From Leifsonia sp. CL147 (lineage in GTDB: Bacteria > Actinomycetota > Actinomycetes > Actinomycetales > Microbacteriaceae): a stretch of DNA of 64,000 nucleotides. Location: assembly GCF_900114565.1 (NCBI RefSeq), contig NZ_FOTM01000004.1, positions 178,804-242,803 on the forward strand, read 5' to 3'. Under the pieces are notes generated by a model. It ran no database searches. It was not told the DNA's origin and saw only the letters and a list, made by a program, of their open reading frames with translations. The position numbers and the translations under genes were made by a program. Every line of letters begins with the position of its first letter. The first letter of the stretch is position 1. Of the stretch, positions 1 through 7,695 are shown one piece after another.

Positions 1-687
1 GTCGGTGCGAACGGCCTCGATCTGCACCGAGTTGAGGGCGATCTGGTCGGCGGTGGAATGCGGCGGCGCGGCGAGCACGGCCAGCCGCTCGACACGGTGC
101 GGGAACATCACGGCCCACTCCAGCGCCTGCATCCCGCCCATCGAGCCGCCGACGACAGCCGCCCAGCGGTCGATGCCGATCGCGTCGGAGAAGGCGGCCT
201 GCGCATTCACCTGGTCGCGGATGGAGGTGAACGGGAAGCGGGGGCCCCACTCCGCTCCGTCCGGAGCGAGGGATGCCGGCCCGGTCGTCCCCTGGCAGCC
301 GCCCAGCATGTTGGGAACCACGACGAACCAGCGATCGGTGTCGATCGCCTTGCCCGGTCCGATGATGCCCTGCCACCAGCCGGCGGTGAGGTGGCCGGCG
401 CTCGCGGGGCCGACCGCGTGGGAGTCGCCGGTCAGCGCGTGCAGGACCAGCACCGCGTTGTCGCCGTCGGGCGACAGCTCGCCCCATGTCTCGTACGCGA
501 TGCGGACGTAGGGGAGGCTCTCCCCGCTCTCGAAGGTGAAGGCCCCGATGCCGGCGAAGTGCCGGCCGCCGGGATGGTCGGACTCCTTCCAGGCGCCGCT
601 CGCCGGCGGCTTCCCGAGCAGCGTCCGCGCCTGGGCGTCCGTGATGAAACTCGACGGCGCCGTGTCGGCGGATGTCTGCCACTCCAT
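1..687 (-). CDS. metX: Homoserine O-acetyltransferase (partial, C-terminus beyond window start)
   Basis: Transfers an acetyl group from acetyl-CoA to homoserine, the activating step of methionine synthesis, in the cytosol. The first 229 codons are visible. The alpha/beta-hydrolase fold shows the LHALTGDSH strand-loop near residues 82-90, NMLGGCQG near 126-133 and the nucleophile elbow GGSMGG with Ser182; the Asp and His of the triad lie outside the window. The chosen ATG at 687 has GGGAG upstream. An in-frame ATG at 720 would add 11 residues. It lies downstream of metY on the same strand, separated by a long palindrome, so the two sequential methionine enzymes form a probable unit. MetA/MetX substrate choice (acetyl or succinyl) is assigned by family only. 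Confidence 0.93.
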   Translation of the reverse strand, partial: MEWQTSADTAPSSFITDAQARTLLGKPPASGAWKESDHPGGRHFAGIGAFTFESGESLPYVRIAYETWGELSPDGDNAVLVLHALTGDSHAVGPASAGHLTAGWWQGIIGPGKAIDTDRWFVVVPNMLGGCQGTTGPASLAPDGAEWGPRFPFTSIRDQVNAQAAFSDAIGIDRWAAVVGGSMGGMQALEWAVMFPHRVERLAVLAAPPHSTADQIALNSVQIEAVRTD

Positions 688-772
688 AGGCCCATTCTCC
701 CGGAGCGCGCCAGCGCCCATCGCTCTATTACGTCCCGCCGCCGCCGCGCCCCTCCCCCCAACGCGCCCCGAG

Positions 773-848
773 CCCCACCGTCGAGTACACGAAGACTGCA
801 CGCGGAAAACGTTCTCCGCGTGCAGTCTTTGCGTACTCGACGGTGGGG
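773..848. repeat. 76-bp near-perfect palindrome between metY and metX
   Basis: Arms 773-806 and 815-848 are complementary at 32 of 34 positions around an AACGTT centre at 808-813, so the whole element is almost a continuous palindrome. It lies after the metY stop and before the metX start. It could be a terminator, an mRNA-stabilising hairpin or a REP-like element. There is no U-tract. No second copy was seen in this window. Confidence 0.8.
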
Positions 849-888
849 GGTGACGGTGGGGGGTGGGGGGTGGGGGGTGAGGGGCGGG
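843..888 (+). repeat. G-run tract with G-quadruplex potential at the metY 3' end
   Basis: Several runs of 4-6 G separated by 1-4 nt lie directly against the metY stop codon and next to the palindrome. The G-rich strand is the metY template strand, so the metY transcript would be C-rich here. Structure formation is inference. Confidence 0.6.
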
Positions 889-2211
889 TTACGCGCGCGC
901 TGCCTCCGCGACCGCGCGGGCGGCGGCGAGACCGGCGGAGAGGTCCGCCTTGAGGTCGTCGATGCTCTCCAGTCCGACCGAGAGGCGGACGAGACCGGGG
1001 GTGACTCCGGCGGTCAGCTGCTGCTCGGGCGTCAGCTGCGAATGCGTGGTCGACGCCGGGTGGATGACGAGGCTGCGGACATCGCCGATGTTGGCCAGGT
1101 GGCTGAACAGCGAGAGGTTGTCCACCAGGGCGGCGCCCGCATCCACACCGCCCTTCAGCTCGAACGACAGCACAGCGCCGACGCCCTTGGGGGCGTACTT
1201 GTTGGCCGCCGCGTACCACGGGCTGGTCGGCAGGCCCGAGTAGTTCACCGAGGCGACGTCGGGGTGCGACTCGAGGAACTCCGCGATCTCCTGCGCGTTC
1301 TGCGTGTGGCGCTCCACCCGCAGCGAGAGGGTCTCGATGCCCTGGATCAGCTGCCAAGCGCTCGCCGGGGCGATGGCCGCACCGAAGTCGCGGAGCAGCT
1401 GGACGCGCGCCTTGATGATGTAGGCGAGGCCGTCGCCGACAGCCGCGGTGTAGCTCGCGCCGTGGTACGACGGGTCCGGAAGGGTGAGGCCGGGGAACTT
1501 CTCCACGTTCTTCGACCACTCGTACGTGCCGCCGTCGACGATGACGCCGCCGATGACGGTCCCGTGGCCGCCGAGGAACTTCGTGGCCGAGTGCACGATG
1601 ATGTCGGCGCCGTGCTCGAACGGGCGGATGAGGTACGGCGTCGCGATCGTGTTGTCCACGATGAGCGGGACGCCCGCCTCATGGGCGATGTCCGCGACGA
1701 GGGAGATGTCCAGCACGTTGATCTTCGGGTTGCCGATGGTCTCGGCGAAGAACAGCTTCGTGTTCGGCCGCACCGCCCGGCGCCACTCGTCGGCGTCGTC
1801 CTGGTTCTCGACGAAGGTGGTCTCGATGCCGAGCTTGGCCAGCGTGTACTTGAACAGGTTGTACGTGCCGCCGTAGATGGAGCTCGAGGAGACGATGTGA
1901 TCGCCCGCCTGGGCGATGTTCAGCACGGCGAACGACTCGGCGGCCTGGCCGGAGGCGACGAGGAGGGCGCCGGTGCCGCCCTCGAGCGCCGCGACGCGCT
2001 CCTCCACGACGGCCTGCGTCGGGTTCTGGATGCGCGTGTAGATGTTGCCGAACTCGGCCAGCGCGAAGAGGTTCTTCGCGTGCTCGGCGTTGTTGAAGAC
2101 GTACGACGTGGTCTGGTAGATCGGCGTGGCCCGGGCATTCGTCACCGGGTCCGGTGCGGCGCCTGAGTGGATCTGCTTGGTCTCGAACTGCCAGTCGGCG
2201 GCATCGGTCAT
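889..2211 (-). CDS. metY: O-acetylhomoserine aminocarboxypropyltransferase/sulfhydrylase
   Basis: PLP enzyme of the Cys/Met metabolism family that condenses O-acetylhomoserine with sulfide to give homocysteine. It has 440 residues, normal for MetY and longer than cystathionine gamma-synthases at about 390. The PLP lysine is K211 in HSATKFLGGHG, and the substrate-binding YTRIQNPT motif lies near residues 58-65. The ATG at 2211 has GGAGAG about 8 nt upstream; an upstream in-frame ATG at 2250 lacks that support. It runs toward metX, making a direct-sulfhydrylation methionine module. Confidence 0.95.
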   Translation of the reverse strand: MTDAADWQFETKQIHSGAAPDPVTNARATPIYQTTSYVFNNAEHAKNLFALAEFGNIYTRIQNPTQAVVEERVAALEGGTGALLVASGQAAESFAVLNIAQAGDHIVSSSSIYGGTYNLFKYTLAKLGIETTFVENQDDADEWRRAVRPNTKLFFAETIGNPKINVLDISLVADIAHEAGVPLIVDNTIATPYLIRPFEHGADIIVHSATKFLGGHGTVIGGVIVDGGTYEWSKNVEKFPGLTLPDPSYHGASYTAAVGDGLAYIIKARVQLLRDFGAAIAPASAWQLIQGIETLSLRVERHTQNAQEIAEFLESHPDVASVNYSGLPTSPWYAAANKYAPKGVGAVLSFELKGGVDAGAALVDNLSLFSHLANIGDVRSLVIHPASTTHSQLTPEQQLTAGVTPGLVRLSVGLESIDDLKADLSAGLAAARAVAEAARA

Positions 2212-2349
2212 GGCGTCTCTCCTTCGGGTGTTGCGATGCGCGGAGCGCACCGGCTGCGGCGGTCGGCCACCGCCGACTCCTGCAGGCTAGACGCGCGGGG
2301 GCTACCGGGCAACGTATCCGAAACACGCCGTAACCCGCAGAATGGGGGC

Positions 2350-3126
2350 ATGAGCAGCAGACGCGTGGTCGTGACGGGAGCCAGTTCGGGAATCGGTGCG
2401 GCCACGGTCCGCGCCTTCCGCACGGAGGGCTGGGAGGTGCTGGGCGTCGCCCGTCGCGAGGACCGTCTGCGCGCGCTCGCCGCAGAGACGGGCGCCGAGG
2501 TGTTCGCGGCGGACCTGACCAAGCAGGACGATGTGGATGCGCTGCGCGACCATGTGGCCGCGACCGGCGGCATCCATGCGCTCGTCAACAACGCCGGCGG
2601 GGCGCGCGGCCTCGAGTCGGTGGAGGAGTCCAGCCTCGAGGACTGGGCCTGGATGTACGAGATCAACGTCCTCGGCACGAAGCGGGTGATCTCCGCCCTG
2701 CTGCCGTTGCTGCGCCAGGGCGCCTCCGAGACCGGGCACGCCGACATCCTCGTCGTGACCTCGATCGCAGGCCTCACCGCATATCCGGGAGGCGGTGGCT
2801 ACAACGCGGCCAAGTTCGCCGAGCACGCGCTGACCGAGGTGCTGCGGCTGGAGTTGAACGGTGAGCCCATCCGGGTGGTCGAAGTCGCCCCCGGGATGGT
2901 CGCGACGGAGGAGTTCTCGCTCGTCCGCTTCGGCGGCGACAAGGAACGTCGCGACGCGGTCTACGAGGATGTGCCTGAGCCGCTCTCCGCGGAGGACATC
3001 GCCGAGACGATCGTGCACGCGCTCACGCTGCCGCGGCACGTCGATCTGGATCTGATCGTCGTCAAGCCCGTGGCCCAGGCCGCTCCCTACCGGCTCCACA
3101 AGGGCGCCCTCACGGTCCGGGGCTGA
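2350..3126 (+). CDS. SDR-family NAD(P)-dependent oxidoreductase
   Basis: Classical short-chain dehydrogenase of 258 residues. The N-terminal cofactor motif TGASSGIG lies at about 9-16 and NNAGG at about 80-84. The catalytic Ser is in VVTSIAGL and the YNAAK pair follows. The stretch LGVARREDRLRAL after the first fold resembles NADP-dependent serine/3-hydroxy-acid dehydrogenases of the YdfG type, but the substrate is not predictable. The ATG at 2350 follows CAGAAT by 6 nt, a leaderless-style arrangement. It is divergent from metY and co-oriented with the next gene (27-nt gap). Confidence 0.88.
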   Translation: MSSRRVVVTGASSGIGAATVRAFRTEGWEVLGVARREDRLRALAAETGAEVFAADLTKQDDVDALRDHVAATGGIHALVNNAGGARGLESVEESSLEDWAWMYEINVLGTKRVISALLPLLRQGASETGHADILVVTSIAGLTAYPGGGGYNAAKFAEHALTEVLRLELNGEPIRVVEVAPGMVATEEFSLVRFGGDKERRDAVYEDVPEPLSAEDIAETIVHALTLPRHVDLDLIVVKPVAQAAPYRLHKGALTVRG

Positions 3127-3153
3127 GGGCGGGATCCGGGAAGGGCCGGCACG

Positions 3154-3864
3154 ATGGCGGTCGCGGACGACACGAAGCGTGAGCGCTGGGAGCGCGCCAC
3201 CGGGTGGCCGGCCATCGTCGCATCCTTCGCCTTCCTCATCGCCTACTCGTGGAGCATCCTGGATGAGCACCCGACGCCTGTCGTGCAGGGGACGCTGATC
3301 GTCGTCCTGCTGCTGGTGTGGGCCTTCTTCCTGGTCGACTACCTCGTGCGGCTGATCCTCTCCGTCCGGAAGCTCGCGTTCGTCCGGCGCAACCCGATCG
3401 ATCTGCTGTCGGTGTTCATCCCGATGGTCCGGCCGTTCCGGCTCCTCACCGCTCTCAGCCGCATCCCGGGCCTGGGAGGCGGGAGCGCGTCCCACCTGCG
3501 GCGCCGCGTGCTCGTGGTGGCAGGCGCGTCCGTGGTGCTGTTCCTCTACGTGATCTCGTTGACGGAGCTCCGGGTGGAGCGGCACGCGCACGGCGCGACC
3601 ATCGTCAGCTTCGGCGACGCGGTGTGGTGGGCGTGCGTGACCATGTCGACGGTCGGCTACGGCGACTTCTACCCGGTGACGATCCTCGGGCGGCTTCTCG
3701 CGGTGGTGCTGATGATCGGCGGCATTGCGATCGTGGGCATCTCGAGTGCGACCATCGTCAGCTACCTGACCGAGAGGACGCGCTTGCTGCGCGCCGCCCA
3801 TGAGTCCGAATCGGACCGTGAGGACGGCGAGCCGACGCAGGACGGCCGCACCGACGGCGATTGA
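3154..3864 (+). CDS. Voltage-gated-like potassium channel subunit
   Basis: Integral membrane K+ channel of 236 residues. Hydrophobic segments lie near residues 20-36, 44-68, 84-98, 118-135 and 180-205. The pore-loop selectivity filter STVGYGDFYPVT is near 165-176. An Arg-containing stretch (VRPFRLLTALSRI, about 92-104) sits where an S4-like sensor would be, but it has few charges. The acidic C-terminal tail is about 30 residues, with no RCK/TrkA domain visible. It converges with the next gene at a 6-nt gap. Confidence 0.88.
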   Translation: MAVADDTKRERWERATGWPAIVASFAFLIAYSWSILDEHPTPVVQGTLIVVLLLVWAFFLVDYLVRLILSVRKLAFVRRNPIDLLSVFIPMVRPFRLLTALSRIPGLGGGSASHLRRRVLVVAGASVVLFLYVISLTELRVERHAHGATIVSFGDAVWWACVTMSTVGYGDFYPVTILGRLLAVVLMIGGIAIVGISSATIVSYLTERTRLLRAAHESESDREDGEPTQDGRTDGD

Positions 3865-3870
3865 GCAGCC

Positions 3871-4662
3871 TCACCCCTCCGCCACCGCGACGCACGCCCG
3901 CAGCAGCGCCAGCGCCTCCCGCCCGTCCCGCACCGTGAAGGCCTGCCGGTGCCCCGCCCGGTCCCGTGCCACACGTCGCAGCAGCTCGGCGTGCTCGGGC
4001 CAGCGTTCGGCCGCGAACGCCGCCGCAGCCGTCTTCGACAGCACCTCGCCGGTCTCCATGGTGGCGACGAGGCGGATGGGGCCGAGGGCCACCCAGCGGA
4101 CCGTCTCCGACCGCAGCGGCGCATCCGCGTCCCGGCCGTCGAGCTCCTTCTCCAGGCCGTCGCCGATGGGCCGCCAGTAGTCCAGCAGGTTGTCCCGGGA
4201 GTGCGCGACCACGCCCTCCCGGGCGCCGGGGTGCCGGTCCGCGACGGGAGTCCAGATCACGTCCCCGCCGTCCACGACGGCCTGGACGCCGGATTCGAGC
4301 TCGCGCCAGGTGATCCAGCTCAGCTGTGCGCCGGCCAGCGCCGAGACGAGCACCCCCTCGACGACCTGTGGGGCCGTCTGCACGGTGTCCGGACCGTGCG
4401 CGAGCTCCGACTCCGTCAGGTAGACGCCGTCGATGTGCGGATCGGAGGCGGCGTGCAACTCCGCGAGCGCCGGGAGGTCCTCCGCGGGATCCCGCGTGAC
4501 CACGAACACCACGTCGATGTCGCTGACGCCGGGATGCCAGTCCCCGGCTGCCGCCGAGCCCGTGACGATCGCCCTGCTCACCAGCCCCGGCGCTATCCGC
4601 GCTTGCTCGAGCAGGAAGGCGGTGAGCGCTTGGGCGACTTCGGCCGGGAGTTGCGTGGACAT
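3871..4662 (-). CDS. Nucleotidyltransferase-domain protein
   Basis: 263-residue protein whose N-terminal domain carries the nucleotidyltransferase signature: GS at 35-36, then D48-x-D50 in GVSDIDVVFVV. The rest is a helical C-terminal region like those of aminoglycoside adenylyltransferase or kanamycin nucleotidyltransferase relatives. The acceptor is unknown and resistance should not be assumed. The ATG at 4662 has GGAG about 9 nt upstream. It is divergent from the phosphoribosyltransferase gene. Confidence 0.75.
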   Translation of the reverse strand: MSTQLPAEVAQALTAFLLEQARIAPGLVSRAIVTGSAAAGDWHPGVSDIDVVFVVTRDPAEDLPALAELHAASDPHIDGVYLTESELAHGPDTVQTAPQVVEGVLVSALAGAQLSWITWRELESGVQAVVDGGDVIWTPVADRHPGAREGVVAHSRDNLLDYWRPIGDGLEKELDGRDADAPLRSETVRWVALGPIRLVATMETGEVLSKTAAAAFAAERWPEHAELLRRVARDRAGHRQAFTVRDGREALALLRACVAVAEG

Positions 4663-4780
4663 GGTCACTCCGAGCCGGATGTGCCGTGGATACCCGGATG
4701 CCGGACCCGACGCTGCGCCGACGTCTTCTCGGAGGTCATGCGCGATGCTAACACCGGCGCGGCCCGGGTACGGTAGACCA

Positions 4781-5302
4781 ATGGCCAGCGAACTCGACGA
4801 TTCCGGTGCAGACGTCCTTGTGGAGACGGACCGGGAGGTCCTGGGCTGGCTGGAGTTCGGTGAGGCGGCGCGACATCTGGCCGGCGAGGTGGTCGAGTCC
4901 GGCTTCGAGCCGGACATGGTGGTGGCCATCGCGCGGGGCGGTCTGCTGCTGGCCGGCGCCATCTCCTATGCGCTCGGCATCAAGGCCTGCGGCGCCCTGA
5001 ACGTGGAGTTCTACACGGGGGTCGACACGCGGCTGCCGGAGCCCGTGGTGCTTCCCCCGATGCTCGATTCGGCCGCCCTCGACGCCAAGCGCGTCCTGCT
5101 GGTGGATGACGTCTCCGATTCCGGACGCACACTCGCCCTGGTGGTGGACCTGATCGCCGCCTCCGGCGCGGACGTGCGCACGGTGTGCCTCTACTCCAAG
5201 CCGCGCACCGTGCTCGAGCCCGATTTCGTCTGGCGCCGCACCGACCGCTGGATCACGTTCCCGTGGTCGGCACTGCCGCCGGTGACCGCCTCCACGCACT
5301 GA
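4781..5302 (+). CDS. Phosphoribosyltransferase-domain protein
   Basis: 173-residue type I phosphoribosyltransferase fold. The PRPP loop is [10 protein letters not shown] at 108-117 and a flexible hood region precedes it ([17 protein letters not shown]). It is similar in size to the actinobacterial xanthine/hypoxanthine-guanine phosphoribosyltransferase-like group; the base specificity is unproven. The ATG at 4781 follows TACGGT (4769-4774) by exactly 6 nt, a strong leaderless start. The ung gene follows after 8 nt, so the two are probably co-transcribed. Confidence 0.85.
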   Translation: MASELDDSGADVLVETDREVLGWLEFGEAARHLAGEVVESGFEPDMVVAIARGGLLLAGAISYALGIKACGALNVEFYTGVDTRLPEPVVLPPMLDSAALDAKRVLLVDDVSDSGRTLALVVDLIAASGADVRTVCLYSKPRTVLEPDFVWRRTDRWITFPWSALPPVTASTH

Positions 5303-5310
5303 GGACGCCC

Positions 5311-6003
5311 GTGCCGAAGACGCTGACGGAGCTCGCCGCCGACGGCTCGCTCGACCCCGGCTGGGCGACGGCGCTGGAGCCGGTCGCCGGCCGCATCGCC
5401 GCGATGGGGGAGTTCCTGCGCGAGGAGGTGGCCGCAGGGCGCCCCTACCTGCCCGCCGGCGACGCCGTCCTCCGCGCCTTCCGCGCGCCGCTGTCGGAGG
5501 TGCGCGTGCTGATCGTGGGCCAGGATCCCTACCCGACGCCCGGCCATCCCATCGGTCTGTCGTTCGCGGTGGAGCGCCACGTGCGGCCGCTGCCGAGGAG
5601 TCTGCAGAACATCTATCGCGAGCTGCGCGACGACATCGGCGTCGTCCCGCCTCCGCATGGCGACCTGAGCGCTTGGGCCGATCACGGCGTGATGCTGCTG
5701 AACCGCGTGCTCACCGTCCGGCCGGGGGAGCCGGCCTCGCACCGCGGAAAGGGCTGGGAGGCGGTGACCGAGCACGCCATCCGGTCGCTGGTCGCACGCC
5801 GCCGGCCGTTCGTGGCCGTTCTGTGGGGCCGGGATGCGTCGACGCTGATGCCGCTCCTGGATGGCAACCCCGTGATCGAGTCGGCGCACCCGAGCCCGTT
5901 GTCCGCCTCCCGCGGGTTCTTCGGGTCCAAGCCGTTCTCGCGGGCGAACGCCCTGCTGGAGCGCCTCGGCGAGAAGCCCGTGGACTGGTCGCTCGAACCG
6001 TAA
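5311..6003 (+). CDS. ung: Uracil-DNA glycosylase (family 1)
   Basis: Removes uracil from DNA to start base-excision repair. 230 residues, the usual length. The water-activating motif GQDPYP is at 70-75 (catalytic D72) and the HPSPLS leucine-loop motif begins at H193; GLSFAV follows the first motif. A GTG start at 5311 is preceded by GAGGAC. Nothing else in frame upstream fits the family start. Confidence 0.96.
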   Translation: MPKTLTELAADGSLDPGWATALEPVAGRIAAMGEFLREEVAAGRPYLPAGDAVLRAFRAPLSEVRVLIVGQDPYPTPGHPIGLSFAVERHVRPLPRSLQNIYRELRDDIGVVPPPHGDLSAWADHGVMLLNRVLTVRPGEPASHRGKGWEAVTEHAIRSLVARRRPFVAVLWGRDASTLMPLLDGNPVIESAHPSPLSASRGFFGSKPFSRANALLERLGEKPVDWSLEP

Positions 6004-6038
6004 CGCGCTCGCAATGAGCGCGACGTAGGCTTGTCGGC

Positions 6039-6617
6039 GTGCTGGAAGAGGAATACGAGCAGCGCCGGGCCCTGCCCCGCCACCTGCGCAAACCGGAGCC
6101 GCCGGAGGCGCCGTTCGAATACACGATGCGCGATGCGCGTCCGGAGGACCTCCCGCACGTCCGCGAGATCTACAACCACTACGTCGCCAACAGCACCGTG
6201 ACCTTCGACGAGGATGCGATGACCCTGCGCGAGTGGAAGAGCAAGTTCGCCTATCTGAAGAAGCTCGGGATGCCGTTCATCGTGGCCGAGTCGCCCAACG
6301 GGCAGATCCTCGGCTACGCCCTCGTGCAGCCGTGGAAGCAGAAGCGCGCCTACCGGTTCACGGTGGAGAACTCGATCTACCTGGGCGCCGCCTCCACCGG
6401 CAAGGGCCTCGGGCCCGTGCTGATGCAGGAGCTCATCGACCGTTCCCGTGCCGCCGGGCTGAAGGAGATCATCGCGGTGATCGCCGACAAGGGGGCCGAG
6501 GCGTCGATCAAGATGCACGAGAACTTCGGCTTCACCGAGATCGGCCGCATGGGCCACGTCGGCTACAAGTTCGACCGCTGGCTCGGCACGATCCTCATGC
6601 AGAAGTCGCTGAAATAG
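6039..6617 (+). CDS. GNAT-family N-acetyltransferase (phosphinothricin acetyltransferase-like)
   Basis: 192 residues. The GNAT domain starts near residue 27 (YTMRDARPEDLPHVREIYNHYV). The segment ASTGKGLGPVLMQELI replaces the usual Q/R-x-x-G-x-G/A acetyl-CoA loop, and HENFGFTEIGRM forms motif B. The IYNHYV...STVTFDE opening is typical of the phosphinothricin/methionine sulfoximine acetyltransferase group, but the substrate is uncertain. The N-terminal 26 residues are charged. The GTG start lies 7 nt after TAGGCT. Confidence 0.8.
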   Translation: MLEEEYEQRRALPRHLRKPEPPEAPFEYTMRDARPEDLPHVREIYNHYVANSTVTFDEDAMTLREWKSKFAYLKKLGMPFIVAESPNGQILGYALVQPWKQKRAYRFTVENSIYLGAASTGKGLGPVLMQELIDRSRAAGLKEIIAVIADKGAEASIKMHENFGFTEIGRMGHVGYKFDRWLGTILMQKSLK

Positions 6618-6665
6618 CCGCGACGCTCCACCCCGGCGAAAGGATGCGGCGCTAGGCTCGCCCTC

Positions 6666-7214
6666 GTGACCAGCGCGACACCCGGAACCGGCCAGGTCGC
6701 CTCCGCCGCTCCCGCGACGCCGGCGAACCTGCCGCTGCGCAGGCGTCCTGTCGACATCTTCTTCATCGTGATGTTCTCGCTGTTCATCGTGACCTGCATC
6801 ATCAGCGACGCGATCCCGACCCTCGGCATCCCGCAGACCGCGACGACGACGAACATCCTCGCGCAGTGGAACTACACCTACTCGTCGCAGTACGACCCCC
6901 TCTACATGCACGAGCCGCTCTGGCTGCGGTTCATCACCGGCACGAGCGCTTTCGTCTACCTCCCGTTCTACGTGGTGCTCATCGTCTGCCTCGCGAAGGG
7001 CGTCAACGGGATCCAGCTGTTCGCGGTGATCTACGCGACGATGATCATCAGCCTGACGGCCATCCCCGTCTTCGGCGTCGAGTTCTTCGGCCCGGTGGGG
7101 GAGCGGACCCCCGACCCGGTCGGCTTCCTGCTGTACAACGGGCCGTACGTGCTCGTCCCGCTCCTGCTGCTCATCAGGATGCGCAAGCCGCTGCCGTTCA
7201 CCAGGAGGTTCTGA
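6666..7214 (+). CDS. EXPERA/TMEM97-like four-TM membrane protein
   Basis: 182 residues with four hydrophobic segments near 30-49, 88-108, 115-137 and 155-171. TM1 ends in an Asp (D48). A W...YDPLY...PLWLRF stretch at about 68-88 is followed by YLPFY in TM2. This pattern resembles the eukaryotic EXPERA domain (TMEM97, emopamil-binding protein, TM6SF2). That assignment rests on motif resemblance only and is my inference; a generic DUF membrane protein is the alternative. The GTG start lies 7 nt after TAGGCT. A 76-codon gene follows after 1 nt. Confidence 0.6.
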   Translation: MTSATPGTGQVASAAPATPANLPLRRRPVDIFFIVMFSLFIVTCIISDAIPTLGIPQTATTTNILAQWNYTYSSQYDPLYMHEPLWLRFITGTSAFVYLPFYVVLIVCLAKGVNGIQLFAVIYATMIISLTAIPVFGVEFFGPVGERTPDPVGFLLYNGPYVLVPLLLLIRMRKPLPFTRRF

Positions 7215-7215
7215 G

Positions 7216-7446
7216 ATGCCGCTGCTGGAAGACCTGACCGTCTACGAGGACGGCGACCGCTACGACGTATACGACCACTCCTTCCCGGACGCCGACGCGG
7301 AACCGGGCCGCGGCCGGCCGCTGGGCGCGATCACGCTCACGCCCGACGGTGAGTACGTGCCCTCGGGAGTCGGGGCGGTCTACGAGTACGTCGCGCCCGC
7401 GCGCACCCTGGACGAGGCGCTGGAGGCGTTCGTCGGCTCGGCCTGA
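7216..7446 (+). CDS. Small acidic hypothetical protein
   Basis: 76 residues, soluble and acidic, rich in Asp/Glu/Tyr (YEDGDRYDVYDHSFPD at the start), with no motif I recognise. It starts 1 nt after the membrane-protein gene with GGAGG just upstream, so it is translated from the same mRNA. Its reading frame has the normal GC-rich third positions, which supports a real gene. Confidence 0.75.
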   Translation: MPLLEDLTVYEDGDRYDVYDHSFPDADAEPGRGRPLGAITLTPDGEYVPSGVGAVYEYVAPARTLDEALEAFVGSA

Positions 7447-7512
7447 GCGGGTGTGAGCCAGCGGCCGGCTATGAGTTGGCTGCAGGTACTGTCTCTCCCG
7501 GCGGTTCCGTCT

Positions 7513-7616
7513 TAGCCTGAGGGCGACGACATCGTCGGACGGCGCGGGCACCGCGCCGGCCGAGTGAGGCCGATGGCATGAAAACCGTGGCCGGGAGTGG
7601 AACGCTCCCGGCCACG
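7513..7616 (+). ncRNA. Candidate structured small RNA ending in a strong hairpin
   Basis: TAGCCT (7513-7518) is a good -10 box; initiation would fall near 7525. From there four hairpins follow in series: 7524-7529/7532-7537, 7541-7547/7551-7557 (7 bp, 3-nt loop), 7558-7561/7568-7571 and a 12-bp stem 7586-7597/7605-7616. No convincing CDS lies inside. I do not recognise an Rfam family. It could instead be the 5' leader or terminator region around the flanking genes. Confidence 0.4.
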
Positions 7617-7628
7617 TCCATGCCCGGT

Positions 7629-7683
7629 GTGCTGAACCCGGCGTGCTGAACCCGGCGCCACGACCCGGCGTCATGAACCCGGA
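7629..7683 (+). repeat. 14-bp tandem repeat (about 4 units) before the hydrolase gene
   Basis: GTGCTGAACCCGGC occurs twice in tandem, then a 13-nt and a 14-nt variant. The last unit runs into the GGAGG that serves as ribosome-binding site for the next gene. Confidence 0.7.
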
Positions 7684-7695
7684 GGCCGAATCGTC

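Noticed and set aside
58..2166. 700-codon plus-strand ORF opposite metX and metY
   Set aside because: Antisense shadow caused by high GC; metX and metY are clear family members on the other strand.
2302..3801. 499-codon minus-strand ORF opposite the SDR and the K+ channel
   Set aside because: His/Arg/Asp-rich shadow; the sense genes have TGASSGIG and TVGYGD motifs.
3871..4662. Antibiotic-resistance adenylyltransferase
   Set aside because: Only the general nucleotidyltransferase signature is visible; nothing shows an aminoglycoside substrate.
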